Shown here in pieces: positions 23,699-35,394 of a stretch of 64,000 bases of DNA. The notes under the pieces are model-generated. The model was not told the DNA's origin. It made no database searches and saw only the letters and a program-made list of their open reading frames with translations. Made by a program: the position numbers and the translations under genes. Within the stretch, counting starts at the first letter, position 1, and each line of letters begins with the position of its first letter. Location of the stretch: contig NC_068938.1 of assembly GCF_016801865.2 (NCBI RefSeq), positions 72,501,021 through 72,565,020 on the forward strand. Reading direction: 5' to 3'. The stretch is from Culex pipiens pallens (taxonomy: Eukaryota; Arthropoda; Insecta; Diptera; Culicidae).

Positions 23699-23835
23699 GC
23701 TAGTATGCAGATCGGAAGGAAAGGGGTCAAGAAACAGCTTTACGAACAGCAGAACAAAGAAGAGGGGGCGATTTCTTGGGGCTTTTCTTCACCCTCTCTG
23801 ACTTGCTTGCACTGATCCGCCTTGAGTCAGGGTTA
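23699..23835. repeat. Dispersed repeat also found inverted at 58263-58435
   Basis: The block with GGCTAGTATGCAGATCGGAA, GGGGTCAAGAAACAGC and CTTACTTGC-like phrases matches the reverse complement of 58263-58435. It has no coding content. Confidence 0.6.
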
Positions 23836-23956
23836 TTAAAAAACACCCAAAAAGCAAAAATTGATAATTTGGTTTATTGGACCTTTAAAAAAAACTCCAG
23901 AAATAAATCTGCAGGCGTATAAATGACACTGGGGCGTTTTGTTTGGGAGATCCCCT

Positions 23957-24141
23957 CTGCGCAGTACAGATTGTCAAGGCAAACAGATTGGCCAATGTTT
24001 CTGGACACCAAACGTGCTGGACACCAACCGCCCTTTACGCCCAGCAAAACTGACAGTGTTGCAAGCGCAAAACATACGTTGCCAGTGCCGATTTATTTTG
24101 CATCGGCCAATCTGTCTCCCTCGACAATCTGTACTGCGCAG
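23957..24141. mobile_element. Small inverted-repeat element upstream of RPF1
   Basis: The ends CTGCGCAGTACAGATTGTC and GACAATCTGTACTGCGCAG are perfect inverted copies, followed by GGCAAACAGATTGGCC-type inner pairing. The 185-bp element ends about 220 bases before the RPF1 start codon, so it may touch the promoter. Confidence 0.75.
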
Positions 24142-24363
24142 TACTAAAAATGACCCGATAAATTACAACGCCAACAAGTAACAACAATGGGGCCCACAGT
24201 CTACCGCCAACAACAGTCAACTGTGGCCACAGGTAGAGAACTGTCAAACTGTCCAAAACAAAACAACGTGGTGCGATTTGAAGACTCGTTTTCGAGGATT
24301 TCGCGTGTTTTTTGTAAAAAATATTGTGTTAATAAGGTACAAGTTACCTAAAAGTGCATCAAA
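24142..24363 (+). promoter_or_regulatory. Promoter and 5' UTR region of RPF1
   Basis: The sequence between the small element and the RPF1 ATG is unique and free of longer coding frames. The start codon lies in a good context (CATCAAAATG). No TATA box or initiator was identified with confidence. Confidence 0.4.
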
Positions 24364-25461
24364 ATGTCCAGCGACAGCGATTCCGACATGGAAACGGCAC
24401 CTCCGCCGAAACAGGAACCGAAAAAACGCAAACGACTGCAGGACTATTTGGACGAGAAAGCCGCCCGGGATGCGGCGGAACGTGCCGAGGAGGAACTGCG
24501 TCGTCGCCGCAAACGCGGCCTCAAGGATGACGATGAGGGCGCCGAGGAGGTCAGCTATCCGGTGATCAACCCAATCAATTTCATCAAGAACAAAGAAATC
24601 CGCTCGAAAAAGTTCAAACGCCAGCAGGGATCGAAGAAGAAGGAGGAAAAAAAGGCCCGTAAAGCGCGGAAGTTGGAGGGCGGACCGAGGCCCAACGGTC
24701 ACACTATTGAAAGCTTGCGGGAGAAGGATGAAACGGCGCTGGCCAATGCGGCCGAGGAGGACACCGAGGAAATCGCGAATGATTTGGAGAACGACGAGTT
24801 CAACGAATATTACGCCAAGTCGTACGAACCGAAGGTATTGATTACGTACAACGCTACGCCCCACACCCGGACGCGCCGGTTCGGATCGGAGCTCGAACGC
24901 ATTCTGCCCAATTCGATGGTCCACTCGCGAAACAAGGCCACCCTGAAGAAGGTCTGCCAGAGTGCGATCCGGGAGGAATTCACCGATTTGGTCGTAATCA
25001 ACGAAAACAACAAACAACCCGAGGGCATGCTGGTGATTCACCTTCCGGATGGACCGACGGCCCACTTCAAGATCAGCAACTACAAGTCGCTGCATGACAT
25101 GAAGAAGCGCCGCGGTATGATCACCAGCCACCGGCCGGAAGTCATCCTGACCAACTTTACCACCCGGCTGGGCCTAACCATTGGGCGAATGCTCGGGGCG
25201 TTGTTCCACTACGATCCGGAGTTCAAGGGACGGCGGGTGGCGACGTTCCACAACCAGCGCGATTACATCTTCTTCCGGCACCATCTGTACGAGTTTGACA
25301 AGAACGGGAAGCGCGTGAAACTGCGCGAGCTGGGACCGAGGTTCACGCTGAAGTTGCGCTCCCTCCAGACCGGGCTGTTCGACAGCAAGTGCGGCGACTA
25401 CGAGTGGATGATCACCAACAAGCGGCACCTGATGGAGAGCAGAAGGCGGTTCTTCCTGTAG
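24364..25461 (+). CDS. RPF1: RPF1, Brix-domain 60S ribosome biogenesis factor
   Basis: A single uninterrupted exon encodes 365 residues. The N-terminal ~155 residues are charged, with Lys/Arg-rich stretches (PKKRKR at 18-23; KKEEKKARKARK) that act as nucleolar localisation signals. A Brix domain follows from about residue 165, including RRFGSELERILPN, LVVINENN, GPTAHF and GLTIGRMLGALF. The sigma-like RNA-binding motif GPRFTLKLRSLQ (from residue 324) and a basic tail SRRRFFL match the RPF1 subfamily rather than Rpf2, Imp4 or Brx1. RPF1 helps 27S pre-rRNA processing and early 60S assembly in the nucleolus. Length fits the family. It is divergent from vasa and convergent with Pex19. The 295-codon antisense frame over it is a composition shadow. 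Confidence 0.93.
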   Translation: MSSDSDSDMETAPPPKQEPKKRKRLQDYLDEKAARDAAERAEEELRRRRKRGLKDDDEGAEEVSYPVINPINFIKNKEIRSKKFKRQQGSKKKEEKKARKARKLEGGPRPNGHTIESLREKDETALANAAEEDTEEIANDLENDEFNEYYAKSYEPKVLITYNATPHTRTRRFGSELERILPNSMVHSRNKATLKKVCQSAIREEFTDLVVINENNKQPEGMLVIHLPDGPTAHFKISNYKSLHDMKKRRGMITSHRPEVILTNFTTRLGLTIGRMLGALFHYDPEFKGRRVATFHNQRDYIFFRHHLYEFDKNGKRVKLRELGPRFTLKLRSLQTGLFDSKCGDYEWMITNKRHLMESRRRFFL

Positions 25462-25775
25462 GGGAAGTCGGACTGCGGGGGAATTTTGTGAAAGCCTTTT
25501 TTTCTTTGGAATATTATAATCATGTAAGTAATTATGGACTTTCTTAATTATTTTCAATATCACCATTCCCTTTGAAAAATCAGGATAAGCTTTTTATTAA
25601 ACAAGATTAAAACAAACATCAGCAAACATTTTAATCGATCGAGTTTGAAAAAAATGATGCTAGATTTACGATAACGATTGATTAAAAATGTGCTGATGTG
25701 GAACTTTGTTATTATACTCTCTCTATAACAGCAGAGCTGGATTGATACGTCGATTTTTTTTTAATTCCGTCGATA

Positions 25776-25781
25776 AATAAA
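25776..25781 (+). terminator. Candidate polyadenylation signal for RPF1
   Basis: AATAAA lies about 315 bases after the RPF1 stop. An ATTAAA variant at about 25604 is an alternative. Confidence 0.4.
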
Positions 25782-25844
25782 AAGTCTTGTTTCGATTTTT
25801 CGATTTTTGCGTTATTCTTGTTTTGTCTCAGATCATGCTTTGAC

Positions 25845-26145
25845 ACACTTGCAGGCCATGTTGCGTGCTCTTCGGTTGACATCCAGGAAGGAGCTTAACT
25901 AACTACATTTGTTGTTTTCTTGGTCAAAACAGTATATTTAGCTCTGGTTCCTTGCAAGTGTCCTTTTTTCTTACCTTCACGTTGGCTTGGTTGCATCATC
26001 ATGATGACAAGTTGTGACCTAACTGGTGGCCTGAGGAAACGGTTCGTATTTCTTTGACTACCGAACCGGAAGATTGTAGAAGGTATTGTTTCGATTCACA
26101 GCATGATCAACTAGCTGTTGTGGATGTACCTCGAAAATCACTGAA
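25845..26145 (+). mobile_element. Diverged 5' part of the retroposed unit of 40603-42166
   Basis: Phrases GGTTGACATCCAGGAAGGAG, CTCTGGTTCCTTGCAAGTGTC, CACGTTGGCTTGGTT and CTGTTGTGGATGTACCT occur in the same order as in the units at 40603 and 45282, with many substitutions. Only the first ~340 bp are present. It is an older, truncated relative in the RPF1-Pex19 intergenic space. Confidence 0.65.
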
Positions 26146-26355
26146 CGGGAGGTTTTTCTCCAAGTAGCCAACCATCATGAGTTCTACAGGAGCTATTCGG
26201 GAAGGCTGCAGCATGGTGGTTTAAGCCATAGCGTGATGAAATTCTATTCAAAGCCTCTTCAGGCGTCCTGCCGCGGTCCGGTTTGATGTGTTGTAGCTTT
26301 CATGAGGAGGTCTTGTGGAGTTAATTAAACAGAAATTATGGTTTAGTTTAAATAT

Positions 26356-26361
26356 TTTATT
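26356..26361 (-). terminator. Candidate polyadenylation signal for Pex19
   Basis: AATAAA on the minus strand lies about 315 bases beyond the Pex19 stop. Confidence 0.45.
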
Positions 26362-26676
26362 GCGATGTTTCCATAAAACATATAAAATATGCTCTGCAAA
26401 TCACACTAACCAAATAAATATCTCCCGGTTTCTGAATTGTTGTTCCCCCGTTCAAAGAACGGAAAAGCGTTAAAGAAGCTAGCACACTCCCCCGAGCCTA
26501 AAGGCTGCTGCACACCATCGTTTAAAACTATACCAGCGCAAACACCCGGTTTCGAAAGTAAAATTTTATCCCCACAATGTGGTCGTCCCTGGCGGACTCT
26601 AAAATGAAAGGTTCAAACACGTTCTTGTTCGATAGCTAAACAAATTACACCCTCTACACGGTTGAAACGATCAAAT

Positions 26677-27693
26677 CTAGCTCGTCGGGCACTGGTTGGG
26701 ATCGCTGAACGCGGCCGGATCTAGCGTGGGCAGGTTCAGGTTTCCGGGTGCGCCCAAATCCCCGACCAGATCGGCCGGTGGCTGGCCCAGATCCTGCATG
26801 CTCTGCATCATCTCCAGCACCTTTTGGAACCGCGTCCGCTTGACGTCGGCCGGATCGTCCGGTTTTTCCTTTTCCAGCTCGCGGCACACGTCCTCCATCA
26901 GCTTGAGCTGCTGCTCGTACCGTTCCTTGTCCTCCTTTGGCACCTTGTCGCCGTTTTCCCGCAGCCAGTCCGGATACTTGTCGGTGAGGTCCTTCAGACT
27001 CGGCAGCAGCACCTCGGCCGACAGCAGACTCTGCATCATCGTCTGCATGAACGGCAAAAAGGCGTTGTTTTCTCCGCTTTCGTTCAGGTCGATGTTCCCG
27101 AACATGCCGGCAATGTCCTCCGGGTTGAACGGCGTTTGCAGGTTCTCGCGGCCCTCGCTCAGACCCCGCAGTGCGTCAGTTATACTCTGACTAATCGACG
27201 GATCGACGCCTTCCGGCGCGGCCGCCACATCCGCTGGGTCACCCCGCACGGCCAACGCCGCTGCTTCCGCAATCCGCTGAAAGCCGAGCGCGATCTGTTC
27301 TGCGTCCACCGGTCCACCGGATCCCTCACCGCTGCCGCCCCCACCGAAAAGTGCTGCCATTTTCTCCTCAAACAGCTTCGTCTGTGAACTAGAAGTAAAT
27401 CGCTGGAGTTTGCATCACCCTGATCGCCACTACGCTCCCTTACTTGATAAATTCCTCATTCCACAGCTGCTCCGTCGGAGGATCATCATGCTGCCCCTCA
27501 CCACTGCCAGCGCCCGTCGTCTTCTTGTCCTCCTTGTTGAAATCTTCCAGGGCACCTGAGCAAAAAAAAGATAAAAATAAGTTACCCACAATTACATAAT
27601 CCCATCGCGCCGATACTCACTGTCTAGCAGATCGTCCAACTCCTTGTCGTCGGATGCACCGCCCGCCGCTGGCTTCTTGTTCGCATCTGACAT
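26677..27693 (-). CDS. Pex19: Pex19, peroxisomal membrane protein import receptor/chaperone
   Basis: Three minus-strand exons (27621-27693, 27444-27555, 26677-27388) join to 298 residues; human PEX19 is about the same length. The N-terminus has an acidic amphipathic stretch, KELDDLLDSALEDF (17-30), the Pex3-docking helix of the family. The middle and C-terminal folded domain includes LLPSLKDLTDKYPDWL and a Leu-rich helix that bind membrane-protein targeting signals. It ends in CPTS, a CaaX box predicted to be farnesylated. Pex19 binds newly made peroxisomal membrane proteins in the cytosol and hands them to Pex3. The second intron is only 55 bases; the acceptor CTTCTAG is the one that keeps frame, while the later CACAG would shift it. 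All parts look intact. Confidence 0.92.
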
Positions 27694-28140
27694 GACTGTA
27701 GCCTTTCCTCTACCCTGCTGCTAGAACCACAAGACGGACTTTAACCCGTGTGAGGCGCGCTTCCGGGTTTACTCGGACGATCTCCGTTTCTAGCTAATCT
27801 CTGCCCGACGACGATGACTAAGGCGGTGCCAGTTGGGGAAGGGTCTGCTGGATGGTGGGCAATATTTTCTTGTAAAATAGAACTATTTTTTCCTCAGTTT
27901 TCACGTTACAAAAAAAGGCACTAGGCAGAAGAGGGGCGGCCACCGCACGGAGTGAGGATGAGTATTTTGCACACACACTCCGACCACGGGAAAAGCGAAA
28001 AGAACTGACGGATCGCGTGACAGGTCAGTTGACGTAAACAAACCGGGCTGATGGTTGACGTTTGCGGGATTCGATCGGGTCAACACGGCTGACAGTTGGG
28101 TCACCTTTCGTTAAGTTTAGTTAACCCTCAGCTTCTAGAC
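27694..28140 (-). promoter_or_regulatory. 5' UTR and promoter region of Pex19
   Basis: This is unique, moderately GC-rich DNA directly upstream of the Pex19 ATG, without repeats or supported coding frames. No core promoter element stands out. Confidence 0.4.
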
Positions 28141-28548
28141 AGGATAAATCGACGGTAACATTTCAAAAGCCATCATTAACATTTTGACCCTTTCTGAGTT
28201 ATTGCATATTCTGAAAGTACTCCTAATAAGCTACCTCTCCACCAAAAATGAGCAAAAGTTACTTCAGTAAAGTCTGTTTAATCATAATTTTAAATAAAGT
28301 AACATAAACAAAATCTCTGCCATCAGCAGTCCATGTTTATATAGCCCTGCCAACCTGTCAAATAAAAGACTATATGAACCCCGTGACGAAAAAAAGGCAT
28401 CATGAAAAAAGCGCCATGTACATTCGGCGAAGAAAACGAATCATAACAAAGCGTCCCCCTCAATGACAGCAGGGTGATATAGACGTTAACAATAGAGATA
28501 TCCACGGTTTCTGACATGCACACTTTGATACTGTGTTTACACTATTTT

Positions 28549-28684
28549 TACGCAGACATAGGCAAATCGAGTAGCCGAACTGGCCTGTAAAAACCAGCTG
28601 TTCACCACGTGCTCGTGGTATAACAAAGGACACAGCTGATTTTGGCAGACGAATCATTCTACTCGATTTGCCTATGTCTGCGTA
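28549..28684. mobile_element. 136-bp inverted-repeat element
   Basis: The left end TACGCAGACATAGGCAAATC and the right end GATTTGCCTATGTCTGCGTA are perfect inverted copies, extended inward by GAGTAG/CTACTC. TA at both ends is compatible with a TA target site. Non-coding. Confidence 0.8.
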
Positions 28685-29287
28685 TAAATTTTGTTACAAA
28701 CTAACACACTCTCGCGCGTGGATATCTAAATTGTTGATTTCTAAGGGCATCTCCAGCGCTGGGGTGCAAATCAAATTTGCACCCGGCTCATGAATACCGA
28801 GATCAAATTTGCCACCTTGAAAAAACTCCGTCATCCCCACCGCTAGGGTAGCAAATTTGCCACCGAAACAAGCCCACCGCGGGGGGCAAAAATGGGTTTT
28901 TATCATTTTTTGCTCTCGTTTACCTTCAAAATCAATAATTATGTGTTGATTCATGCCTAGAAATGCCAAAAGTTTATTTAACTTTTTAATCCTATTGAAA
29001 ATTTCAAAGGATTTCATTTTTCGAAAATGTCGAAAGTTAAACCATTTGCTACCCAATTTGATTCCCTGTTAGTTTGCTCTCGAGTTTGCCCCCGAGTCTC
29101 CCACCGCGCGTAGCAAAGCAGGTATCAAATTTGATCTCAAGTTCATCTGTAGAAGAAAAATATGTGTCGGTACCTGTCGGGTACTCATTTTCTGATACCT
29201 GACAAGTACCGGCAAGCCGGGGGCAAAGTTTTGAATGCGTGTTTCGGAGATTTTTGTATGTCTGCTCTATGTATGATATGATGTATG

Positions 29288-30410
29288 ATTCAAATATTCA
29301 AAAATTCAAAAATTCAAAAAATCAAAAAATCAAAAATTTAAAAATTCAAAAATTCAAAAATTTAGAAATTCAAAAATTCAAAAATACAAAAATTCTAAAA
29401 TTTAAAAATTTAAAAATTCAAAAATTCAAGAGTTCAAAAATTCAAAAATTCAAAAATTTAAAAATTTAAAAATTCAAAAATTTAAATTTTAAAAATTCAA
29501 AAATTCAATAATTCAATAATTCAATAATTCAATAATTAAATTATTCAAAAATTCAATAATTCAATAATTCAATGATTCAAAAATTCCAAAATTCAATAAT
29601 TGAATAATTCAAAAATTTAAAACATAAAAATTCAAAAAATCATTTTTTGAAATTTTTGAATTTTTCATTTTTTTTTAAATTTTTGAAATTTTTGAAATTT
29701 TTTAATTTTTTTAAACTTAAATTTTTTGAAATTTTTTAAAAATTTTAAAATTGTTAAATTTTTTTAAATTTTTTATATTCTTTAATTTTTTTTAATTTTT
29801 TAAATTTTTTAAATTTTTTCAATTTTTTAATTTTTTTTAAATTTTTTAAATTCTTAAATTTTAAAATTTTTTGAAATTTTTTCAATTTTTTGAATATTTT
29901 AATTTTTTAAATTTTTTAAACTTTTTTATTTTTTCAAATTTTTGAAATTTTTAATTTTTTTTTATTTTTTTTAATTTTTTAATTTTTTAATTTTTTATTT
30001 TTTTTATTTTTTTGAATTTTTTGAATTTTTTAAATTTTTTAAATTTTTTTTTAATTTTTTAATTTTTAATATTTTTTAATTTTTTTATTTTTTTTTTAAT
30101 TTTTTCATTTTTTTATTTTTTTATTTTTTTTAATTTTTTTAATTTTTATGATTTTTTATTTTTTAAATTTTTTATTTTTTTTTAAATTTTTTAAATGTTT
30201 TTAAATTTTTTAATTTTTTAATTTTTTTTAAATTTTTTAAATTTTTTAAATTTTTTAAATTTTTTAAATTTTTTAAATTTTTTAAATTTTTTAAATTTTT
30301 TAAATTTTTTAAATTTTTTAAATTTTTTAAATTTCTTAAATTTTTTAAATTTTTTAAATTTTTTAAATTATTTAAATTTTTTAATTTTTTTTTTAATTTT
30401 TTAAATTTTT
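29288..30410. repeat. Low-complexity AT tract
   Basis: First ~350 bases are an ATTCAAAA-type short-period array, then degenerate TTTTAAATTT sequence, then from about 30230 a regular AAATTTTTT (9-bp) array. The latter gives a spurious minus-strand frame of repeating Leu-Lys-Asn. Confidence 0.85.
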
Positions 30411-30941
30411 TCAAGGGGAAAACCACTCTGATCAAAGAGCCCTGGGCACTCCTGGGCAACATCGGGCACGTCATCGGGCACCCTAGGGCACACTCTCGGG
30501 CACCTTTGACTAAAATGTTGTCATTTACATAAACAGACAGAAACAAACATGACAATCAGATTTCAAAAATTGGTTGAAAGAATTGGTTTAGTTTTTCGGA
30601 ATGTTTTCCGATTCAGGGAATTGCGTCGACGGAATTACTGACTCTCGTAGACGTGTGAAAAGCTCAGGTGATCAATCAGAGTTTAATAAAAAGGTAGCAT
30701 ATAGAGACCAATGTTTTCTAATTTGGGTTGGCGTATTTCAGTTTGGCCCCTCCATCAGTGAACATACACAGCGCGACAAATTAACAAACCCGACCAGGTC
30801 GTCCTGCCGGAAGGTTTCACTTGCATGACCGACGATCAGTCAAGACCACGGTCGTGCTGGGATAAAGGACTACGACACTGCAGTGAAATCGATAGCCAGT
30901 AAAGAAGGACCTCGACGAAATACTGAAAGTTGTGCTGAATC

Positions 30942-30946
30942 AGCTG
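30942..30946. repeat. Target-site duplication AGCTG, left
   Basis: AGCTG directly precedes the left LTR and directly follows the right LTR at 38446-38450. Five bases is the usual duplication for LTR retroelement integrases. Confidence 0.85.
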
Positions 30947-31172
30947 TGTGGAATCCCACTGTCCAACGAGAGAATCGCCCAGAGCGGCGACTCCCTAGAA
31001 TTGAGCCTCTAGCTCGGAACACTGATGACGACTGAATGCCGCGCTCGTCCGAGCTGTCAATCTGCGAAGGGGGACGTCGATATAAACCTTTACGCCGACG
31101 AGCAGCTGTAGCGTGTAGTCTACACGCTCAATAGGTTGCGTTGAAGTCCCATCCAAATATGCATACCACACA
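30947..31172 (-). repeat. LTR (3' LTR in element orientation)
   Basis: 226 bp, TGTGGAATCCCAC at the left boundary and GCATACCACACA at the right on the plus strand. It contains a GATATAAACC sequence. It appears identical to 38220-38445. Confidence 0.88.
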
Positions 31173-32053
31173 TCCTCCCTCTACTCAAGAAAAATGAAAA
31201 AAGTCTAAACATCAAATGAAACACATTGTGATTTAAGAACTCGTTGTGGTTTATGTTGCCGTTTATTTACTGTGCAGTCATCTTACGAATATCAAGACTC
31301 GAAAAATGCCTCCTGGCTCGACTGAGATCCAAACTAAGCCAACTGGGTTGAGCGGCAACCACGCTTACCACCGGACCCGGACTTTAAATCATCTAGTTCT
31401 GATTTTTTTAATTATTTCTTTTTTTTTTTACCACATACCACGACTTCATCCCGTGGCCTTTAAGCGTCAAAGAGTAAAGTATGTAACCGTTTACATCCTG
31501 CGCTTCAGATCGCAGTGTTGGAAGAATCGTTTTGCCCGCCACTCATCCTGGCGGAAAGTAAATTTTTGCCAACAGTGTCCATTCCGAAACAGTCTTACTA
31601 ATACTTGCGGACAACGCATCGATCCTCTTTTTTGATCAACTGAGACGAAAGGGCTCGAGGCACGATCGATACGGTCAAGCTAGTTGCTCTTCAACCGTAT
31701 GCGGGTACTAACCGTTGAGCAAGGCCAACTCCAAACCAAGCCTAGTGCGTGAAGAAAAGTGCTTAATTAGAAAGTCCTCCGAAATTGTAAAGATCCTCCA
31801 ATCAACCACCAAGACGACCTTGTAACCCTATATCGCCGCGTTGAATGAGCCTGTTTGTTTGCCATTAGACCGTCCACCAGCACACATGATCGTGTACAAT
31901 TGTACCCGTAGCGTCGGATATCAGCTAGTCGCTGACCACGTAGTGGATACGAAGACGTTCAGATGTTCGTAGGAGATCAGAGCCACGGTATCCGAACTAA
32001 GGGCGCTCCTGCAAGGGAAATCTTTTTCGGACATTCCGTAGAGTCACATATAA

Positions 32054-34270
32054 GGGTCATTCCATCTCAACTGTGCACGAAAAAGTGCAAATTTGAAAAT
32101 TACCATCTCCGATCCTGCTCAAATTTGGCAGAGCTGTTAATACTATCAAAACATGCAAGAATCCCGAATTTCGTCAAAATCGGACCACCCCCTCAATTTT
32201 TGTACCTCCCCAAAAAATCGACTTTTTGGCGATTTTTGACCAAACCTTCAAGTTTCAAACGACGATAACTCAGGAACCACAAATCTTAGAGGGTTGGTCT
32301 TCGACTCAATTTTGAAGGAAATTGGACGTAGAATCCATTTCTGTGGTCAAATTTTTGATTAATTTATTTTTTCTACCTGTATTGCGCAATTGAAAACTTT
32401 AAACGGCCGTATCTCAAAACACCCCAACTTATATTTTTTATTTGACCTCACCATCGTGTTCCCCGGCCAATTTTACATAAGAATCACTTATCGACAAAAA
32501 GGAATATGTTTCGTTCCAGAGATATCGAATTTTAAAGTTTTGTGTTTTCGAGATTACCTACATCAGCTTCATTCGCCGCATCTGCTAGAAGCACACAGGC
32601 GGGCTGATCAATAACTGCTACCTGGTGTTCTAGGAGATGATTAATTTAATTTATATTTTCATAATTTTACGCAAATATTTATTCAAATGGCTAATAGGGG
32701 AAATTCTGGTATGTTTGGCAGGTTAAGTCCTCGCTACTAGTTTCGTCCAATTTGCTCATTTTCACTATTTAAACAACAAATTTTGCAAAACTTTTGATAG
32801 AAACTTGCTTGTTCACTTCTTATTGAGCTATTTATCACTCGATTTCAGTTGAAAACGCTTTTAATCAGCTGTAATTGAATGCCAAAGCGCTGATATGGCA
32901 ACATAAGAGGAACGCTGGAATTAGATGCTGTTCCCCTACCTTGATCAATCTATTTTTGTGAAGGGAATATTTATTGGGTTATTTTACGTGTTGCTAACCG
33001 TTTTAGAGTACCTCCGAGGCCATGACTAGGGCCTTCATCATGAGCGGTAGCAAAATAGTGCCATTCAGCAAAAACCCCAAAACCTGCTTTATTATTATTA
33101 TTATTATAGTTCATTATTGACACTTTACCATAATTTGACAAATCCTATTTATGGTTTAAAAGATTGATCATATTAAATCAATTTTAATATTGTGAGCCAG
33201 CTCCATTTGATTAAAAGAATCCAAGAATGATGTAAGGAAAAAAATACTGTTGTTCGGACGGTGTCGAAATCATCGCAACTAAATTTGGGGAATTAGCCGC
33301 TTTGCAGCAGATCAAACATTGTGATTTTCTTACATTTTTCAGTTTTATACTTTCCAGAAATCCTTTTCCTACTCCTTGTGATCGTCCTTCACTAGAGTAC
33401 AACGTATCAACAAATTTTATTAATTTTTGTTCATATTTTTTACTCACTAATGTATCGTGCACTTATTGTTCAGTGTTACTATCAAGATTAATTGCATTTT
33501 CCTGCTCGCTCCGTCGGAATCCAATTCTGCCCTTTACTGTGTGTCGTTATTGCTCTGTCGTGTGGGTTAGCACAGAAATTCACTTCATTCATTTTTTTGA
33601 GCAGATAAACATTCGTGATTCAACTTCAGTTTCCTACAGTGTTATACAGTAAATTTTTGCCCAATTTGATAAAGATTATTTATGATGAAATATTATTTCA
33701 ATAAATGACCAGGTAGCAGTTATTGATCAGCCCGCCTGTGTGCTTCTAGCAGATGCGACGAATGAAGCTGATGTAGGTAATCTCGAAAACACAAAACTTT
33801 AAAATTCGATATCTCTGGAACGAAACATATTCCTTTTTGTCGATAAGTGATTCTTATGTAAAATTGGCCGGGGAACACGATGGTGAGGTCAAATAAAAAA
33901 AATAAGTTGGGGTGTTTTGAGATACGGCCGTTTAAAGTTTTCAATTGCGCAATACAGGTAGACAAAATATATTAATCAACATTTTGATCACGGAAATGGA
34001 TTCTACGTCCAATTTCCTTCAAAATTGAGTCTAAGACCGACCCTCTAAGATTTGTAGTTCCTGAGTTATCGTCGTTTAAAACTTGAAGGTTTGGTCAAAA
34101 ATCGCCAAAAAGTCGATTTTTTGAGGAGGTACAAAAATGGAGGGGGTGGTCCGATTTGGATGAAATTCGGGATTCTTGCATGTTTTGATAGTATCAACAG
34201 CTCTGCCAAATTTGAGCTGGATCGGAGAGGGTAATTTTCAAATGCTGTTCCGCTTCAGATGGAATGACCC
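32054..34270. mobile_element. Foldback element with ~570-bp arms inside the LTR element
   Basis: The arms 32054-32625 and 33709-34270 are inverted copies starting GGGTCATTCCATCT, with scattered substitutions and small indels between them. They end at GCTGATCAATAACTGCTACC and its complement. The 1.08-kb centre (32626-33708) is AT-rich and non-coding; frames such as 32390-32614 and 33720-33965 are the same arm read on opposite strands. Confidence 0.8.
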
Positions 34271-34523
34271 ATATTACGTCTGGTTATACTTGCGAGTAGT
34301 GATCTCGACGTCATTCATATTCGGCGCCGAGCCCACATCCGGCACTCGCACTTACGTACGTCGATACACACGTGCACGCCATTTTGTCGTGTGACCAGGA
34401 TGACGCGGTGTCATCAACATCCTACTAGAGCCAACCAAGCCGCGCTACCTCGTTAAAAATCCACGACATGCCTCACGCCAGCTACGATCACGTAGGGAAC
34501 GAACGTCTACCACGATCATCAAT

Positions 34524-34640
34524 AGAGCTTTATGACGTTTTGCGTACGCACACTAGCGCACCATCCGATTTTGCTGGCCGGACAAAATTTAACCTCAATC
34601 TTTTCCGTGTACGTACACGCAATACATGCACACGTAGAAA
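34524..34640. repeat. Segment shared, inverted, with 39585-39712
   Basis: GAGCTTTATGACGTTTTGCG, TACGCACACTAGCGCACCA and GTGTACGTACACG phrases reappear as reverse complements at 39585-39712. One copy is in the LTR element and the other in the outer Harbinger-like element. Confidence 0.65.
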
Positions 34641-35394
34641 CCTCTATCAGCAAGGGCCATCGAGAAGCGCTCAGACGCTCCTTCCTCGTAGGATTTCATT
34701 TCCTCACGCGGGACGAGCCGAGCTCGCCTTTCACGACTATGTGGTGTGAATACAAACGCATTCTGCCCAACCAAACCACAACGACTACGTGGTAGTCGAC
34801 GACCATTCCCGACGCAAATGCCGTCAGGAAGCGCTTGGATGCTCCAGCCACGTGTTTCACCTGAACCAACCGGTCTCGTCAATAATATCTAGACGGTGAT
34901 CGACATCACCTACTCGCTACAGAAGGCTGTCGAGAAGAGCCGAGCAACAAGATCATCTCATCCCACAAGTGGCTATCCGACGACAAGACGCCGAACAGCA
35001 AACGGCGTTCGCAGATATGGGGTCACCCGCGTTCTCAACAGGTCAGATCAGCTAGATTAAGCTCCCCTAATCGTCTAGCACCATTCTCAATAAAGTCTTT
35101 GATCTAAACAACTCATTTGACCTTTCGTGATGGAAAAGGCAAAGCTTACTCTTTTCGCCTCTGGGTTGCGAGTCCTAGAGCGAGAGAGCTACTGAGCAAA
35201 AAACCTACCAACTTGTAGACATATCGTACCGCTTGGAATATGGCCATTAGCTACAGGGGAATCCCACTCTTAATAAACCTCTCCAAGCACATGGGCAATG
35301 CGTAACGCTCGATTCACGAGGACATTCTGTCCTCGCACACCTCTACTACAACGCCCCGTAAATCATGTCTGCATTACAGGCGGTTCTTGTCACG

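Noticed and set aside
24244..25131. 295-codon minus-strand frame over RPF1
   Set aside because: Antisense shadow of the Brix-domain gene with no domain of its own.
27382..27388. Alternative Pex19 acceptor CACAG at the third exon
   Set aside because: Using it would shift the frame and destroy the Pex19 domain, whereas the CTTCTAG acceptor seven bases upstream keeps it.
30172..30555. 127-codon Leu-Lys-Asn repeat protein
   Set aside because: Translation of a 9-bp AAATTTTTT microsatellite.
34595..34882. 95-codon minus-strand frame in the LTR element as a gag remnant
   Set aside because: No Cys-His knuckle, capsid-like helix pattern or continuing frame; it overlaps plus-strand frames of equal quality.
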